A stretch of 64,000 nt of DNA from Phoronis australis (Eukaryota; Phoronida; Phoronidae), in the NCBI GenBank assembly GCA_002633005.1, contig NMRA01000655.1, positions 36,578 to 100,577 on the forward strand, in the 5' to 3' direction. The notes under the pieces are model-generated. The model worked only from the letters and a program-made list of their open reading frames with translations, was not told the DNA's origin and searched no databases. Position numbers and translations under genes: made by a program. Positions 10,681 to 21,674 of the stretch are shown piece after piece (the stretch's first letter is position 1; each line of letters opens with the position of its first letter).

Positions 10681-11105
10681 ATTACTAGCATTGCAATTGT
10701 GCTGAGATATGTTGTCAAACGTTAACGATTATCGTGTTGCCATCTGTTGTCAGAAGTTCAATCTACTTCAATTTATCCTCATCGTAGAGCAATCTTGGTG
10801 CTTTGTGTACTTAAATTTTTCATAAATAAACGTTTTTGCTAAGATGAAAAAGCATAACAAAGACTTGATTCGGCATTGACACAAATATTTTTTTGTATTC
10901 TTATATTTATCTAAACTAAGCGTTTGTGCATAGCATTGCAATTGTGCTGATATATGTTGTCAAACGTTAACGGCTATCGTGTTGCCATCTGTTGTCAGAA
11001 GTTTACTTGAATCTACTCCAACTTATCCTCATCGTAGAGCAATCTTGGTGCTTTGTGTACTTAAATTTTTCACAAATAAACGTTTTTGCAAAGATGAAAA
11101 AACAA
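10681..11105. repeat. ~170-bp direct repeat pair
   Basis: About 10685-10852 and 10931-11102 are two close copies. Each begins 'agcattgcaattgtgctga', includes 'gttgccatctgttgtcaga', and ends 'cataaataaacgtttttgc' (or cacaaataaac) before 'aagatgaaaaa'. The spacer is unrelated AT-rich DNA. Confidence 0.75.
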
Positions 11106-11112
11106 CCAAAGT

Positions 11113-11285
11113 CAACAGATAGGCTAAGTATAACTAACCCGCCAAGTATAACCCAGGAAGAGTTTTGTATAATTAACCCGCTAAGTATAACCCAAGAAAT
11201 GTTTTTTGTTATGGCAATTAAAGTCAACAGATAGGCCAAGTATAATTAACCCGCCAAGTATAACCCAAAAAGAGTTTTTGGTTAA
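11113..11285. repeat. Short tandem repeat of AAGTATAA(C/T)(C/T)AACCCGCC
   Basis: The motif 'aagtataacccaagaa', paired with 'taattaacccgc', recurs about five times between 11113 and 11285, with 'gtcaacagatagg' marking two longer units. Confidence 0.6.
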
Positions 11286-12159
11286 GGCAATTTTTTATTT
11301 GATATAGCTGAAATACATACCAGAATACTTTCTTACACATCGCCTACCCGTTCTATAATGAATACCGTAATAGAAATTACCAAAACAAATCAAAATAACG
11401 TGATCATTCACAACATAAGTGTATGGCAATCTCGCTTACCCGTTATTTAGTGCGTGATCATTCACAACATACATTTTTGTAAGTGTCTGGCAACCTCGCT
11501 TACCCGTTATTTAGTGAATGTACACAGAATATCAAAAACTGTCAAAAGAATTCAAAATACTATAATAAATGTACTAAACGTTTTCACATTAAGTGATGAT
11601 AAAATCTAACAAGAATTAGGAAAAACCAACAATTTCGAGTAACATCTCTGCATATCATTCATTTACTACAAAGTGCATGAGTAAGCATTCATCGCATTTT
11701 TATTGTCTATCAAATAAACAACAGTGTGAATGAACAAATTAAATAAACCACTAGCGGCAAAGCCTCTCCCCAAAAACGAAACCAGTTTCATTGCTACATA
11801 TCACCCAGTTACTGCGACATATACAAAAACCAATTCTGTATTAGCAAATCGATAGTAATAAACATTGTGAATGAAAATGGTTTAACCAAAAATCAACTTA
11901 AACACTTCTAATAACTGAATATGAAGCTAGCGCTGAAAATATACATGCCATCAAACGGTAATCTAAACATTAAATTAAAGAATCTTGCAACACCTCGCAG
12001 ATCGTGATCGTAATATGAGATAAATGGGGCGATGACTTAATCATAAATATCACTAGTATAATGTCACTAAATGAGGAAACAATATGGCTGACAAATGAAT
12101 TGAACTTATACAAATTTTACGTAAAACACGTCTACCAAAAGTGGATTAATTCATGACGC
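11286..12159. other. No gene; one ~55-bp tandem duplication
   Basis: The block from 'cgtgatcattcacaacata' to 'cttacccgttatttagtg' occurs twice in a row (about 11399-11451 and 11452-11515). Elsewhere the DNA is AT-rich with no exon recognised. Confidence 0.55.
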
Positions 12160-12567
12160 CTACAGATGCACAGAGGTACTGGCCTCCGCAGCAGTGGGCG
12201 ACGTCCCATCCTCATCAGCCTCAAATAGGCGCCTCTTCGCAGGCCTAGCTGGCGTATCTGCTACTGATGTACTGTACTCAGCCCACCCAACACCATATGT
12301 CTCCAGTTTCGACCGAAACTCCTCCGCCTCTTCCAGATCATCTGGTAGAGGCCTCTTTACAAAAGTCACCGAAACCTTGTTGTTATATTGGCTTGGTTGC
12401 AGTTTCAGTTCACCGAGCTCTTCCGCCGCCAATCTTTCCATCATCGCCCTGTAGGTTGACGACGTAAGGCCCCTTTTTTTCTTCCGCAAAATCTGCGTCA
12501 TGCTGAATGATGGCGCTGGGTACAACAGTAATGCTCGTGCACACGCCATGTCCGTTTGGAAACCCAT
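12160..12567 (-). CDS. ORF fragment of unknown function
   Basis: An open frame of 135 codons. The first few codons lie inside the repeat that starts at 12560, so the original N-terminus is lost there. The body is charged and helical (KKKRGLTSSTYRAMMERLAAEE, then VTFVKRPLPDDLEEAEEFRS) and ends in an acidic, Ser/Thr-rich tail with a basic PAKRRLF patch that could be a nuclear signal. I do not recognise the family. The small size and the neighbouring transposon suggest the C-terminal piece of a mobile-element protein interrupted by an insertion. Confidence 0.35.
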   Translation of the reverse strand: MGFQTDMACARALLLYPAPSFSMTQILRKKKRGLTSSTYRAMMERLAAEELGELKLQPSQYNNKVSVTFVKRPLPDDLEEAEEFRSKLETYGVGWAEYSTSVADTPARPAKRRLFEADEDGTSPTAAEASTSVHL

Positions 12568-13216
12568 CTCCCGGTATCAAGGTTCTGGTGCAAGGAAATC
12601 TAGAAAAACATCTAGTTTTTTGATACCTTCTTTTCTCATTCAAATAAAAATGTTACTGCATAAAATCAATATATAATTTCATTTCATTAACGATTTACTA
12701 CAATCACAAGAACAGGTGAAACCACTTTGAGATGTTTAAACATTTTTCAGAGACAAGGAAGCGCTAGCATATTGCTTAAAATAGCATTCAGAAGTACCAT
12801 AAGTTAAAATCCATTTCTGCTGTCACAAACTTTGATCTCGGTTGCTGTGGAAGCACAGATTTCGTTTATTTTTATATTTACATGTATGTATTGCACACAA
12901 GAACCCTGGTATCCGTGATTGAAACTTTACTTTAGTTGTAGAACCTTTTCTACTTCAAGCCTTTTTCTTCTCTGTTATATCTCTTTTAAAGAATGAGCTA
13001 TCTGATAATTGAGAGTTTGGCCTATCAGCGGTATTTAAAGGGATCAATTAATTATTGTATCCTTTAAATAGTTTGCATACGCCCAGGTTATGTTTTGCTC
13101 AGGTAGACCAGGACAGGAACTCGATGTGTTTAAGGTAACTTTCGCGGTGATGACAGAACCAAGCATCTCAGAAAGAATAATGATGATATAGTTGACAATT
13201 TTAATGACTAACAAAA
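12560..13216. mobile_element. Copy 1 of 667-bp inverted-repeat transposon
   Basis: Nearly identical over its length to 17259-17925. Copy 1 lacks the outer ~13 bases on the left (it starts at 'aaacccatctccc') and runs to the n at 13217, ending '..gactaacaaaat'. No coding frame of its own. Confidence 0.7.
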
Positions 13217-13217
13217 T
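13217..13217. other. Single-n assembly join
   Basis: This n lies between the right end of repeat copy 1 and a Penelope-like fragment that starts mid-gene. Both flanks are repeats, so the join is uncertain. Confidence 0.9.
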
Positions 13218-13680
13218 NTTCTATGGGTCTACGGTCCAAGGTAGTATACAAATTTATCTGTGCTGGATGTGGCTCCAGTTATATAGGCGAAACTGCTCGC
13301 CATTTGAAAACCAGGACCAAGGAACATCTAAATTCTGACAGTAATTCACATGTAAATATTCACCTGCAAAGCTCCAATCATTGTTATCAGCAGTGCTCTT
13401 TCAATGACTTTGAAATAATAGACCAGGCAGTAACAACAAAGGAGCTTAAAATTCGTGAGGCTTTACATATCAGTTGGTGCAAGCCCAATCTCGATAGGCA
13501 ACTGACACACCACAGGTTGTCATTGTTGGTCTAGTTCATTGTCACTCCCTGTAACTGACTGTATCTGTGCTTCATTACTTGTTGCTGGGCCTAGCTAGGT
13601 GGCCACTGTATTATGACTTCTGAGGATGATGTTTAATAAATGTCACCGAAACATGTCAAGTTTTAAAACCGTTGTTGTTT
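13218..13680 (+). mobile_element. Second Penelope-like fragment, GIY-YIG nuclease
   Basis: It starts inside the coding sequence at the same place as residue GLRSKVVYK of the first copy and runs to a stop at 13534. SYIGET, RHLKTRTKEHL and the Cys pair are intact. It differs from the first copy by scattered substitutions, but its 3' tail differs: 'gttgctgggcctagctaggt', then 'ctgaggatgatgtttaataa', which looks like an element end with an AATAA-type signal. Only the C-terminal endonuclease and 3' UTR remain. Confidence 0.75.
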
Positions 13681-14561
13681 TCGTGAACATATGCTGTTAC
13701 TTGCTATCATGGAGTAATAAAAATTTCCGTTCCTCTAATTTTTTGATGAAGAATGTATTTTCCTGAAAATACGTTTTTGCATAATCTTGGGTAATTCAGT
13801 ATCACACCTTTCTGCACGAAATCATACATATTTAATCTCAATTTGAGAGTAAAGGGTGTTTCTCGCATGTAAGAAAAAACTACACAAACAGCCTCACCAG
13901 TTTGACAAAAACAATTCGGGAAAACGAAAATACTCAAACCCGACCAATAAGTGTAGGGTTCCGGTTCTCATTTGATAATCAACAACGGACCTAATAGGCA
14001 AAGTTAGGTCTAACCGCACAAATGGCTAAACTTCAAAAACATACTTCGCCAAAATATAAACGGCATTCCAACAGTGGATGTGCAGCCACAGCACGGCTTC
14101 TTGTGCTGGCTACCGTAATTCGAATCAGCATCCTCTGTCTGCACTTACTGTACATGTAGCTAAGCGATTCCCAACAAACCAGTCTAATAATGGCCTGTTA
14201 CATTATCGTACAAAATCGATCCCAAGTAATACACTTAACCGAAAATGGGGGTCATATTTTAGTCTCACTCAAAAAAGCAGCACCGAACTGACATTTTTCT
14301 TATACCTTTTTGAAAGTCTATGTGTGGGCTATCTCACCGTTTTCAATACACATTTCTATCCACGTTTTGAGAATAACGAACTCGCCTAAGCATTGTTGCT
14401 AACCGTAATCAAGCCAAACTTGTAGGGAAAATCATGTCTTGCTTAAAACTTAAATTGTAGCTTGGGCAATTTGTATTGTCATGGAAAAACAACAAGTTCT
14501 CAACTATAAAAAAAGCATTTCAAAAAGGATACACAATGAAAATGAATTTTCAAATACTTAC
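13681..14561. other. No gene recognised
   Basis: Mixed AT-rich DNA. ORFs of 60-100 codons occur on both strands but have no supporting motif or splice context. Confidence 0.4.
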
Positions 14562-14795
14562 GGACAGTGCCGCTGACTTGTTGGATCCCGTCTGACCGGC
14601 CAGCATAGAGAAGACTGTTAAAGGTTGCTCAAATTTCTTCCACATGAACACGCTGGATTGCTTGGTGAAGTGCGCAACGGCCGCCAGAAAAGCTGGTAGA
14701 ACGAACTGTGGACAAACGCTATTGCTCTCAGCAGCGTTGGTTATAACCGCAGCCAATAGCGGAGTTGCAACCGAATCGATTTCACGATTGCGCAT
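14562..14795 (-). CDS. Possible DUF3987-like P-loop exon
   Basis: An open minus-strand frame ends at a good donor (CC|gtaagtatt, read on the minus strand). The translated segment is hydrophobic-helical (LPAFLAAVAHFTK) followed by MLAGQTGSNKSAALS, which resembles a Walker A loop (GxxGxxKSA). This is the layout I associate with the start of DUF3987 primase/helicase-like domains found in some animal repeats. No other exon of it was identified nearby, so it would be a fragment. The call is tentative; chance is possible at 78 codons. Confidence 0.3.
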
Positions 14796-17258
14796 GTCCG
14801 GAAATTAGGGTGCGCAAAGGCTATTGGGATTGATAAGGGTAAATGGAATGGCCGATTGGTTTGCACGACGTGTGATTTGTGTGCATTAAACTACGCTGAT
14901 GTGTGCAATTCTGCCGCTATTCGCCCTAATAAGCGCCCATGCCCCAACAAGTGCCCCAACGCGTTTTCAGACTTTGCTAACGTAAGCGCCCAGCCCATGA
15001 ACTACATGCGAAAAATGCCCTTACCTACAGTTCTAACGTCTCCAATTTATCAATTGAAAGATCCGACAGTCCTGAATTTGTAGACCACGAGCCTCACCGT
15101 TATGTCCGTATACACTTCAAACTTACGCCGCGATTCAAAAAGAACGCAGAAGTTTTGCTGCTCTTGCGAGGGATGTGCCCCACTACGCGGGTGGGGACTT
15201 TGAAAAGAGATGCAGCGTAATTCAGTGTCAGCGGCCTTGCATTGTTTCTTTCCGGTACAGATCCTCACCGGCCTCAACAGGAATCCAAACTTCTTTGTAC
15301 ACGTGAAAACCGTGAATCGAAGACTAATAAAAAAATCGACCAGTGTTAGCACGCGGCCAAGAAGCGCGAGCTGCATAATGTACCGGCTGTCGGCATCGAA
15401 GACATTTAGTCGGGAACTATCTATTCATGAAACGGGTAACAAAGCATCGGCAAATAATTATTGGCACTAATTTCCGAAAGTTTCTAATACCGTAAAAAAC
15501 TTTTGCATTTTTGTGAAGAGAAATTATTTAACTAATCGTAATTGGTGTTTTTAAGGTCAAAATGACCCACTTCGCACCCTCACACCCCAAATCTTCCGGA
15601 AAATAGCTGTTACACTACGGTCACGCATCCACTCACCCGGCGACTCAATGAGTGACATATCGGTCTTACCGAAAAAATTCTCGAACGTTTTTTAGCAGAT
15701 GAGGCCAGCAAGTGCTGAGCTAAATATTAAAACACGCTCTGCTTGACTGCTTGACTTAATTTCTTTGGATACAATGCACACCTAGATCATTACATTACTC
15801 TGGCAAAAGAACTCTGATGACCATCATACGCACGCTTACTGTCACACACACGCATACAAACCTCAAAACAAACGTCATGTGACAACAACATGTGTGTTCC
15901 TCCAGAGATTTTTATCGTGTTGCGTGCTACAATCTAGCGCAGATTTGGACTTAATCTGCAGTTAATCCAGACTCCACAAGAACTTAAAAACCTTAGAGAT
16001 GCTATTGGGAAAACTTGAGGAGGATTTCAGGTAATTTGTTGAGTCGAAGCTGTATTCTTATTCAAGAATTCAAGTCCTATCGACGATTGCGAGACCGGCA
16101 GCTACGCATTTCTCGGCAAGATTTCGCCCTGGGACTTCCAACACAATTTTATGAAAAATGATCGTAATTTAACAACGAATTTTGATAGCAATGCACCACA
16201 ATTTTGTAGAAAGTAAATCATAATATTCTGCACGCTTTATCCTAGCATACATATAGTGAGCGTACGTTACGTGTGTTGACCCAGAACAGGTGATTGTGCA
16301 GAGGCATTATCCTCAAAATTGCTCATGTTGGCTTGGTTCTGGTCAAGCGAAAACAAGTTTTTTTCACTACCAGCCGCCGTAGAGTGATTTGTTACTGTTT
16401 CTTTGAAGGGAGATATTGTTGGGCAGTTTCCAAGATACGTTTTCTTGCCGCCCTCAAAATGAGCGCTGCATGCTTTATGCTACCAAGTCGGAAAGAATTC
16501 ACGAAGTCGGCCTTTGCTACCAGGTCTACTAAAGTCTCTGACCCATGTTTAACGCAGTTCTTGATCCTTGGGAAACAGGTAGTAATTAATTTTTTTAACT
16601 CGCTAACTGGTATTATAGCATGCCAGGCACACAACACGTATAACCTCCCTGTGGCCGGTTCGCCCCCACGCTTGCCGACGTACTTGTTTACCGGCTTAAC
16701 CACAATGCAACATTCTGACCCATTTCCAATATGGCGGCGTTGCAACTCCGCTATTCGTCAGAGAGCAAAGCACTCATATGAACAGATTCGGATTGGTCAA
16801 AACACTGCTTCATTCTCGTCTCAAAATCGCATTTAGCAATCGAAGACATGATGATGACGGCAAGGTCAGCTGATTTCAAACCATGTATAAAGGGGACACG
16901 GGCGCGTGTACCCTTTTATATCCAAATCTCCACGAACGGTCAGCCAATAGCCACGAGCTTCTGAACGCCAAACATTTTAGAATTCTGTACCGGCACAAGA
17001 TTGGTTATGGGGATTCGCCTGCTATATGCACGTTCAGTGCTGCCAGTATTGACAACATCTAAACCTAGTTTTACTGCCTTACTAGATACTCCTCAAAATA
17101 TGAAGACAATTTTCATTTACGATTAAAAAGTCCCTTTCCGAAAGCAGTGTTTTTCATTTTGGGCATTCTATATACCAAAGCCACTAATACCAACACAACA
17201 GAACAACGACCCTCAGACAGGATTTAAGTTAGACACCCCGAGCTCCTAAAATATAGCG
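14796..17258. other. No gene supported; unexplained minus ORF at 16392-16745
   Basis: Several ORFs of 75-180 codons lie here on both strands. The minus frame at 16392-16745 is the least random (basic C-terminal helix, LVAKADFVNSFRLGSIKHAA), but it has no recognisable motif. Base composition is slightly richer in GC than the flanks. I call nothing. Confidence 0.3.
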
Positions 17259-17925
17259 TTTTGTGCACAAACCCATCTCCCGGTATCAAGGTTCTGGTGC
17301 AAGGAAATCTAAAAAAAACTAGTTTTTTTGATACCTTCTTTTCTCAATCAAATAAAAATGTTACTGCATAAAATCAATATATAACTTCATTTCATTAACG
17401 ATTTACTACAATCACAAGAACAGGTGAAACCACTTTGAGTTATGTTTAAACATTTTTCAGAGACAAGGAAGCGCTAGCATATTGCTTAAATAGCATTCAG
17501 AAGTACCCTAAGTTAAAATCCATTTCTGCTGTCACAAACTTTGATCTCGGTTGCTTTGAAAGCACAGATTTCGTTTATTTTTATATTTACATGTATGTAT
17601 TGCACACAAGAACCCTGGTATCCGTGATTGAAACTTTACTTTAGTTGTAGAACCTTTTCTACTTCAAGCCTTTTTCTTCTCTGTTATATCTCTTTTAAAG
17701 AATGAGCTATCTGATAATTGAGAGTTTGGCCTATCAGCGGTAATTAAAGGGATCAATTAACTATTGTATCCTTTAAATAGTTTGCATACGCCCAGGTTAT
17801 GTTTTGCTCAGGTAGACCAGGACAGGAACTCGATGTGTTTAAGGTAACGTTCGCGGTGATGACAGAATCAAGCATCTCAGAAAGAATAATGATGATATAG
17901 TTGACAATTTTAATGACTAACAAAA
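17259..17925. mobile_element. 667-bp non-autonomous DNA transposon with target duplication
   Basis: The ends are TTTTGTGCAC... and ...CTAACAAAA, an inverted repeat of about six bases (TTTTGT/ACAAAA). TAGCG directly flanks both sides (17254-17258 and 17926-17930), as a 5-bp target-site duplication would. It has no ORF. The second copy at 12560-13216 shares the whole interior and so confirms it as a mobile unit. The superfamily is not clear from such short inverted repeats. Confidence 0.65.
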
Positions 17926-17930
17926 TAGCG

Positions 17931-18285
17931 TTTCAAGTCAAGCGGGCCTCCTCACATAAATTGTCCACTCTATATAAACCATATGTTTTGCCAACATGTG
18001 GCTGAATAATCGTCTTATTGACTGCCATGTTTGTATTCACCAAAACATAGAACATTGTCTGTATCACGCTATATTTCCGTAGTTTGTGATAACTACATAC
18101 TGGCTTGACTTCCGCAATGAATCCGATTGCCCATTACAAACATGCGGCAATGTAAAATTCCACCAAGAGCATTAATAGGTTCATTTCCGAGAAGTTGCAC
18201 TTGTGATACAGCAATTCAACTTTAGCTGGGTTGAATACCGTCAAGTCGGCACATCGCTTAATTTCAGTATTGAAGACCGCTCGCA
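17931..18285. other. No gene recognised
   Basis: AT-rich sequence between the 667-bp transposon and the next ORF. Nothing seen. Confidence 0.4.
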
Positions 18286-18288
18286 ATA

Positions 18289-18618
18289 TGAGTCCAGCTG
18301 AGGTGCATCAGAAGTGGGTGCTAATCCAGGAGCTGATAGGACCAGCAACAGAATATCCTAAGAAAATTGGAACGACTTTCTGGAAAAAAAACCTCACATT
18401 TTGAGCGAGTGAAATTAGCTGCGTTCGTTTATGTTAACGGCTTGCCACCATTGTTGTTTTCGGATTGGAATCACCTTATACTTGAACAAACCGAGCACCT
18501 CAACCATTATCAGAGACTGCTTTCATATTTCGAACAAGGGAAGAATTACAGAATTTACGCGTGGAATGTTAGCATGAGGCAGTATGAATGGTTAGATGGA
18601 ACGCCAAAATTTTACTAA
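18289..18618 (+). pseudogene. Frame-broken ORF, small unknown protein linked to transposon genes
   Basis: An ATG at 18289 opens MSPAEVHQKWVLIQELIG and runs to a run of eight A at ~18384. There the frame closes (TTF*) and the +1 frame continues: HFERVKLAAFVYVNGLPPLL, then YRIYAWNVSMRQYEWLDG, to TAA at 18616-18618. Removing one A would restore a single ~109-codon frame. I recall similar short ORFs (KLAAF.Y.NG.PP, Y..Y.WN..N.RYEWLDG) next to repeats in other marine animals, but know no function. It lies just upstream of the KDZ-type gene on the same strand. Confidence 0.4.
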
Positions 18619-19132
18619 ACCTTACGAGTGGACCTTAAAAGTAAGTATTGTCGTTCACTAACATCCCCGAAAGCCGGTAATTGCTAACACTAACTTGCAA
18701 AAAATTTCTGAAATTGACCTATGCTCCTATAGTTAGGTACACAGTGAAAAAGCTGTTAGCAATATCGTTGTTAGACGGTGATAACATAACTGATGTTTCC
18801 TGCATAATGTGATTTTTCTTGATTTTAAGAGGGAACAACATGTTTCTTGATTCAGTTCTGGATCCTGCACGTTGTATTTCATATTACAAAAAAATATCCT
18901 TTAAATGTGTGAATGGTGACATGCCAATACTTTTTACATTATAACGCAAATACATTCAACACTATTTATCAATTTTCAGAGCGTCATGGAACATCCGCTG
19001 TCGAAATCTACCCAATGTCAGAAAAAGGCCTGGGAAATGGTTAAAGAATGGCACTGAAAGATTAATGCGTGTGTTACAAACTGAAGTGTGCGTTGCAAAT
19101 CAGTGAAATTTCATTAACTAAATTTGTTTGTG

Positions 19133-19351
19133 CAGGATCGTACCAGGAAATGATTTACATTATTATGCGCAATGCCAAGGCTCAGGAGAAGCTGTGCATT
19201 GTTTTATCCTACACCAGCCCACTGATGTCACATTCTCTCAGACACTTGTCTCCAGCACAACCGCCCTTCAATCACCTCCCGAGGTGGTCCGTGAACTTGC
19301 ACTCCTTTCTTTAATTTTACCAGTTCTTATCGGTTGCGTCACAATGGACTG
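19133..19351 (+). CDS. Candidate exon of unknown protein
   Basis: It follows an acceptor (gtttgtgcag). The frame reads IVPGNDLHYYAQCQGSGEAV, then CFILHQPTDVTFSQ, and ends CVTMD and stop. It has a coherent mix of residues and a hydrophobic segment (VVRELALLSLILPVLIGCV). A second frame over the same bases is also open, so coding frame choice is not certain. It may belong with the ORF at 18289 as a partner gene of the KDZ element. Confidence 0.3.
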
Positions 19352-19815
19352 AATTCTCTTTCGAATGTACATGACGTTGTAAAGTTTCCGGTTATCAACA
19401 CACAGGAAATAAAAGTTGAATTAAGTTTAGATTGTAATAGATTGCCTTGTATTAACATAATGAAGATATGACAATGTTAACTGTTACACTAATCGCACTT
19501 CATAGACTTCAACATAAATATAACAACTTCATTAAAAGAAAAAAAACTCTTTTTAAGATGAACTCCATTTGACATAATTTATATCTTTTAGGATGGAACA
19601 AAAGAAATATTCGCTACAGAAGTAGGCCTATATTGACCCAATACAATGATTGCAATGTGGAAACGATATCTTATATTTTCTTTTTAATAGGAAAAAAACA
19701 ATTTATTACTGTGGACAAATGCTTTTTAAACTTCCAATTTCAACTCCCGTCACTTGGTAGTCTTTGTTATACCCGAGTTATTAAACATGTTATGTCCAGC
19801 CACATAAGGACGCTG

Positions 19816-19834
19816 CGGCCACTTGAGGGCGCTG
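19816..19834. promoter_or_regulatory. Strong match to CTCF binding motif
   Basis: CGGCCACTTGAGGGCGCTG compares with the vertebrate CTCF consensus TGGCCACCAGGGGGCGCTA: 14 of 19 bases are identical, and the GGCCAC and GGGCGCT cores are exact. It lies about 90 bases upstream of the first KDZ-gene ATG. Function is inferred from sequence only. Confidence 0.4.
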
Positions 19835-19920
19835 CTAGGACATTCCTAGTACCAACGTCGCCTTATTGGTTCCGCGAGGCAACAAAGCAACGTGCTTCAC
19901 GGCAGACCCTTATCAGCAAT

Positions 19921-20514
19921 CATGACCCAAAGTCGTCAACGCTTTACAACATCTGAGGATAATTTATTTGTACTGTGTTGCCTTAGACAAATACCTCCCG
20001 GTTTACCGAAGCGGTATGAGCACATTGCAAACCTTGTCAATACCGTATGGAAAAAGGGTAGCAATTATAGCGTTCAAGATGTTCAGTGCGCAGCTGAAAA
20101 ATTCGAACATTTTCTTCCCCAGTTCCATGACAATCCACTTCGCGTCAACGATGAAGAAGTTTTCAGATTGCTAGTTCAGTACTCTGAATCCAATAATCTG
20201 AGCAAAGGAAAACACCACCTTGGGCAATTTGTTACATATTCGTTCATTCCTAAAGTGAAACGCTGTTGTGACAAGGAATTGGTTCTTGCTCCCAGTACAA
20301 CGGTCAACGTCTACACCGTTTGCAAACCTCCCTGTCAAGGCACGCTGTATAAGTCACGGTGCGATAAATGTGGTACCACATACAGTCTCAACTGCTCTAC
20401 ATTCAGTGGCGATGCTTTTTATTACGGCAGTACCGTGACATGCGACGAATATGTTTCTTTCAACGACAACAGTGTTTTCAGCAGAGACTTATTGATCTCC
20501 TTGGATATCAACAT
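19921..20514 (+). CDS. KDZ-type transposase gene, exon 1 (CxC5-like cluster)
   Basis: The frame starts at ATG 19921 (MTQSRQRFTTSEDNLFVLCC) and ends at a consensus donor (AT|gtaagt). The second half has a cysteine cluster, KVKRCCDKELVLAPSTTVNVY, then CKPPCQGTLYKSRCDKCGTT. This matches my memory of the 'CxC5-like cluster associated with KDZ transposases' (C..C..L.....P.TV.ly...g.....k..C..C...Y). KDZ elements are cut-and-paste DNA transposons, and these clusters are thought to bind zinc and DNA. It leaves two bases of a codon that the next exon completes. An upstream in-frame ATG at 19892 is possible. Confidence 0.65.
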
Positions 20515-20637
20515 GTAAGTAAAAACTTTCTGTTATCACATTGCATGTGTTTGTCATTTTTTCCCATTTTTACACCTTTTCGCACAATTGCATTTATAAC
20601 ATTAATACTACCGATGAGCGAGTGTAGTACTATAGTA

Positions 20638-20715
20638 AACTCCCTGGCCGCACTGGTGCCATAAGGGGGCGGGCTATAGCCCCCACTTTTTTCAGGGCCG
20701 CGCCGCTCATGTAGA
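20638..20715. mobile_element. Short C-rich MITE-like repeat
   Basis: The core 'gggctatagcccccactttt', flanked by GGTGCCA and 'cgccgctcat', recurs in the opposite orientation at 43178-43258. The copy lies in the first intron of the KDZ-type gene. Confidence 0.55.
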
Positions 20716-21541
20716 AATAAGAACAATAGAAATTGTTAAATATTCTGGTCACATCACATGATCAATAGGTCGACAGTCTTAGGCCTTTTATTTAGTGCAG
20801 ACGCCCTAAATTTCTTGAATCCCAATAACTGCCACATTTGTACCAGTGTGCGGTGACTAAAACAGTAAATTTTCAGATTACCGTGGAGTTTCATTTCTTT
20901 AAATTAAAGATTATTTTCAGAATTAATTTTAAAATTTTTCCGTTTTTCAATCCCAAATCTTTATCTGTCTTGTTGCTGAGTGCTAAAAACTACTGGACAC
21001 ATCCAATCTGTGAATCGAGACCATTAAAATGAGGTGGAAGTAGGTTTGGTAAAAATGTATCTGTAATTGATCAAATGTTCCACGCAAACGAAATGCAGGT
21101 TATGAAAAATGCCACGTATGAAAACGGGAGACTGCAAGTTTGGCTTATTGCTTAGAATACAAATCCTAAGACATGGCCGCTTGATATTAATATGTTCTGA
21201 AACCCATTTTGATGCTGCATTCATCATGTGTGAAACATGCAGTTTGTCACTTTTCATGTCTCCCCAATTAATATTTCCAATCGGGCACCTGTAGAAAAAA
21301 CAGCGTTTTTCCTGAAATGACATCTATTGGTGCCAATCAAAATAAAATAATTATGACTTCATAGTCAGATTCTGAACATTGACTTGTGTGTACAATGATC
21401 TTTTATTGTAATTTGTCATTTTCCTTGAGTATGAAGTGTTTGTTGATATCTTGTGTCTATGGATGCCAGTGAGTCCTGTCCTGTCTCATTGTCAGTATTC
21501 AGTGATTGAGAGGGTGTTGTTGTTGCCCAAGAACAGGCGTG
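20716..21541. other. Intron, nothing recognised
   Basis: AT-rich sequence inside the first KDZ-gene intron with no motif or exon seen. Confidence 0.4.
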
Positions 21542-21674
21542 CGTTCAGTAGACGCTAGGACCTACGCTAGGACCTAGCTAGAATCTAGTCAAAGTCACGT
21601 GCTCTCATTTAACATGCACGGCTATATCTCACGTAATCTCGCGAAGTCTTGCGAGGTCCTAGCGTTACTGAACG
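21542..21674. mobile_element. 133-bp MITE with GTTCAGTAACGCTAGGACCT inverted ends
   Basis: The left end is CGTTCAGTAGACGCTAGGAC and the right end reads TAGCGTTACTGAACG. The interior is 'cacgtgctctcat' and 'atctcgcgaagtcttgcgag'. A second, diverged copy lies at 61354-61485. No coding capacity. It sits in the first intron of the KDZ-type gene. Confidence 0.7.

Noticed and set aside
16294-16836. 180-codon plus ORF
   Set aside because: No motif, odd residue mix, antisense ORF equally long; no splice or promoter support.
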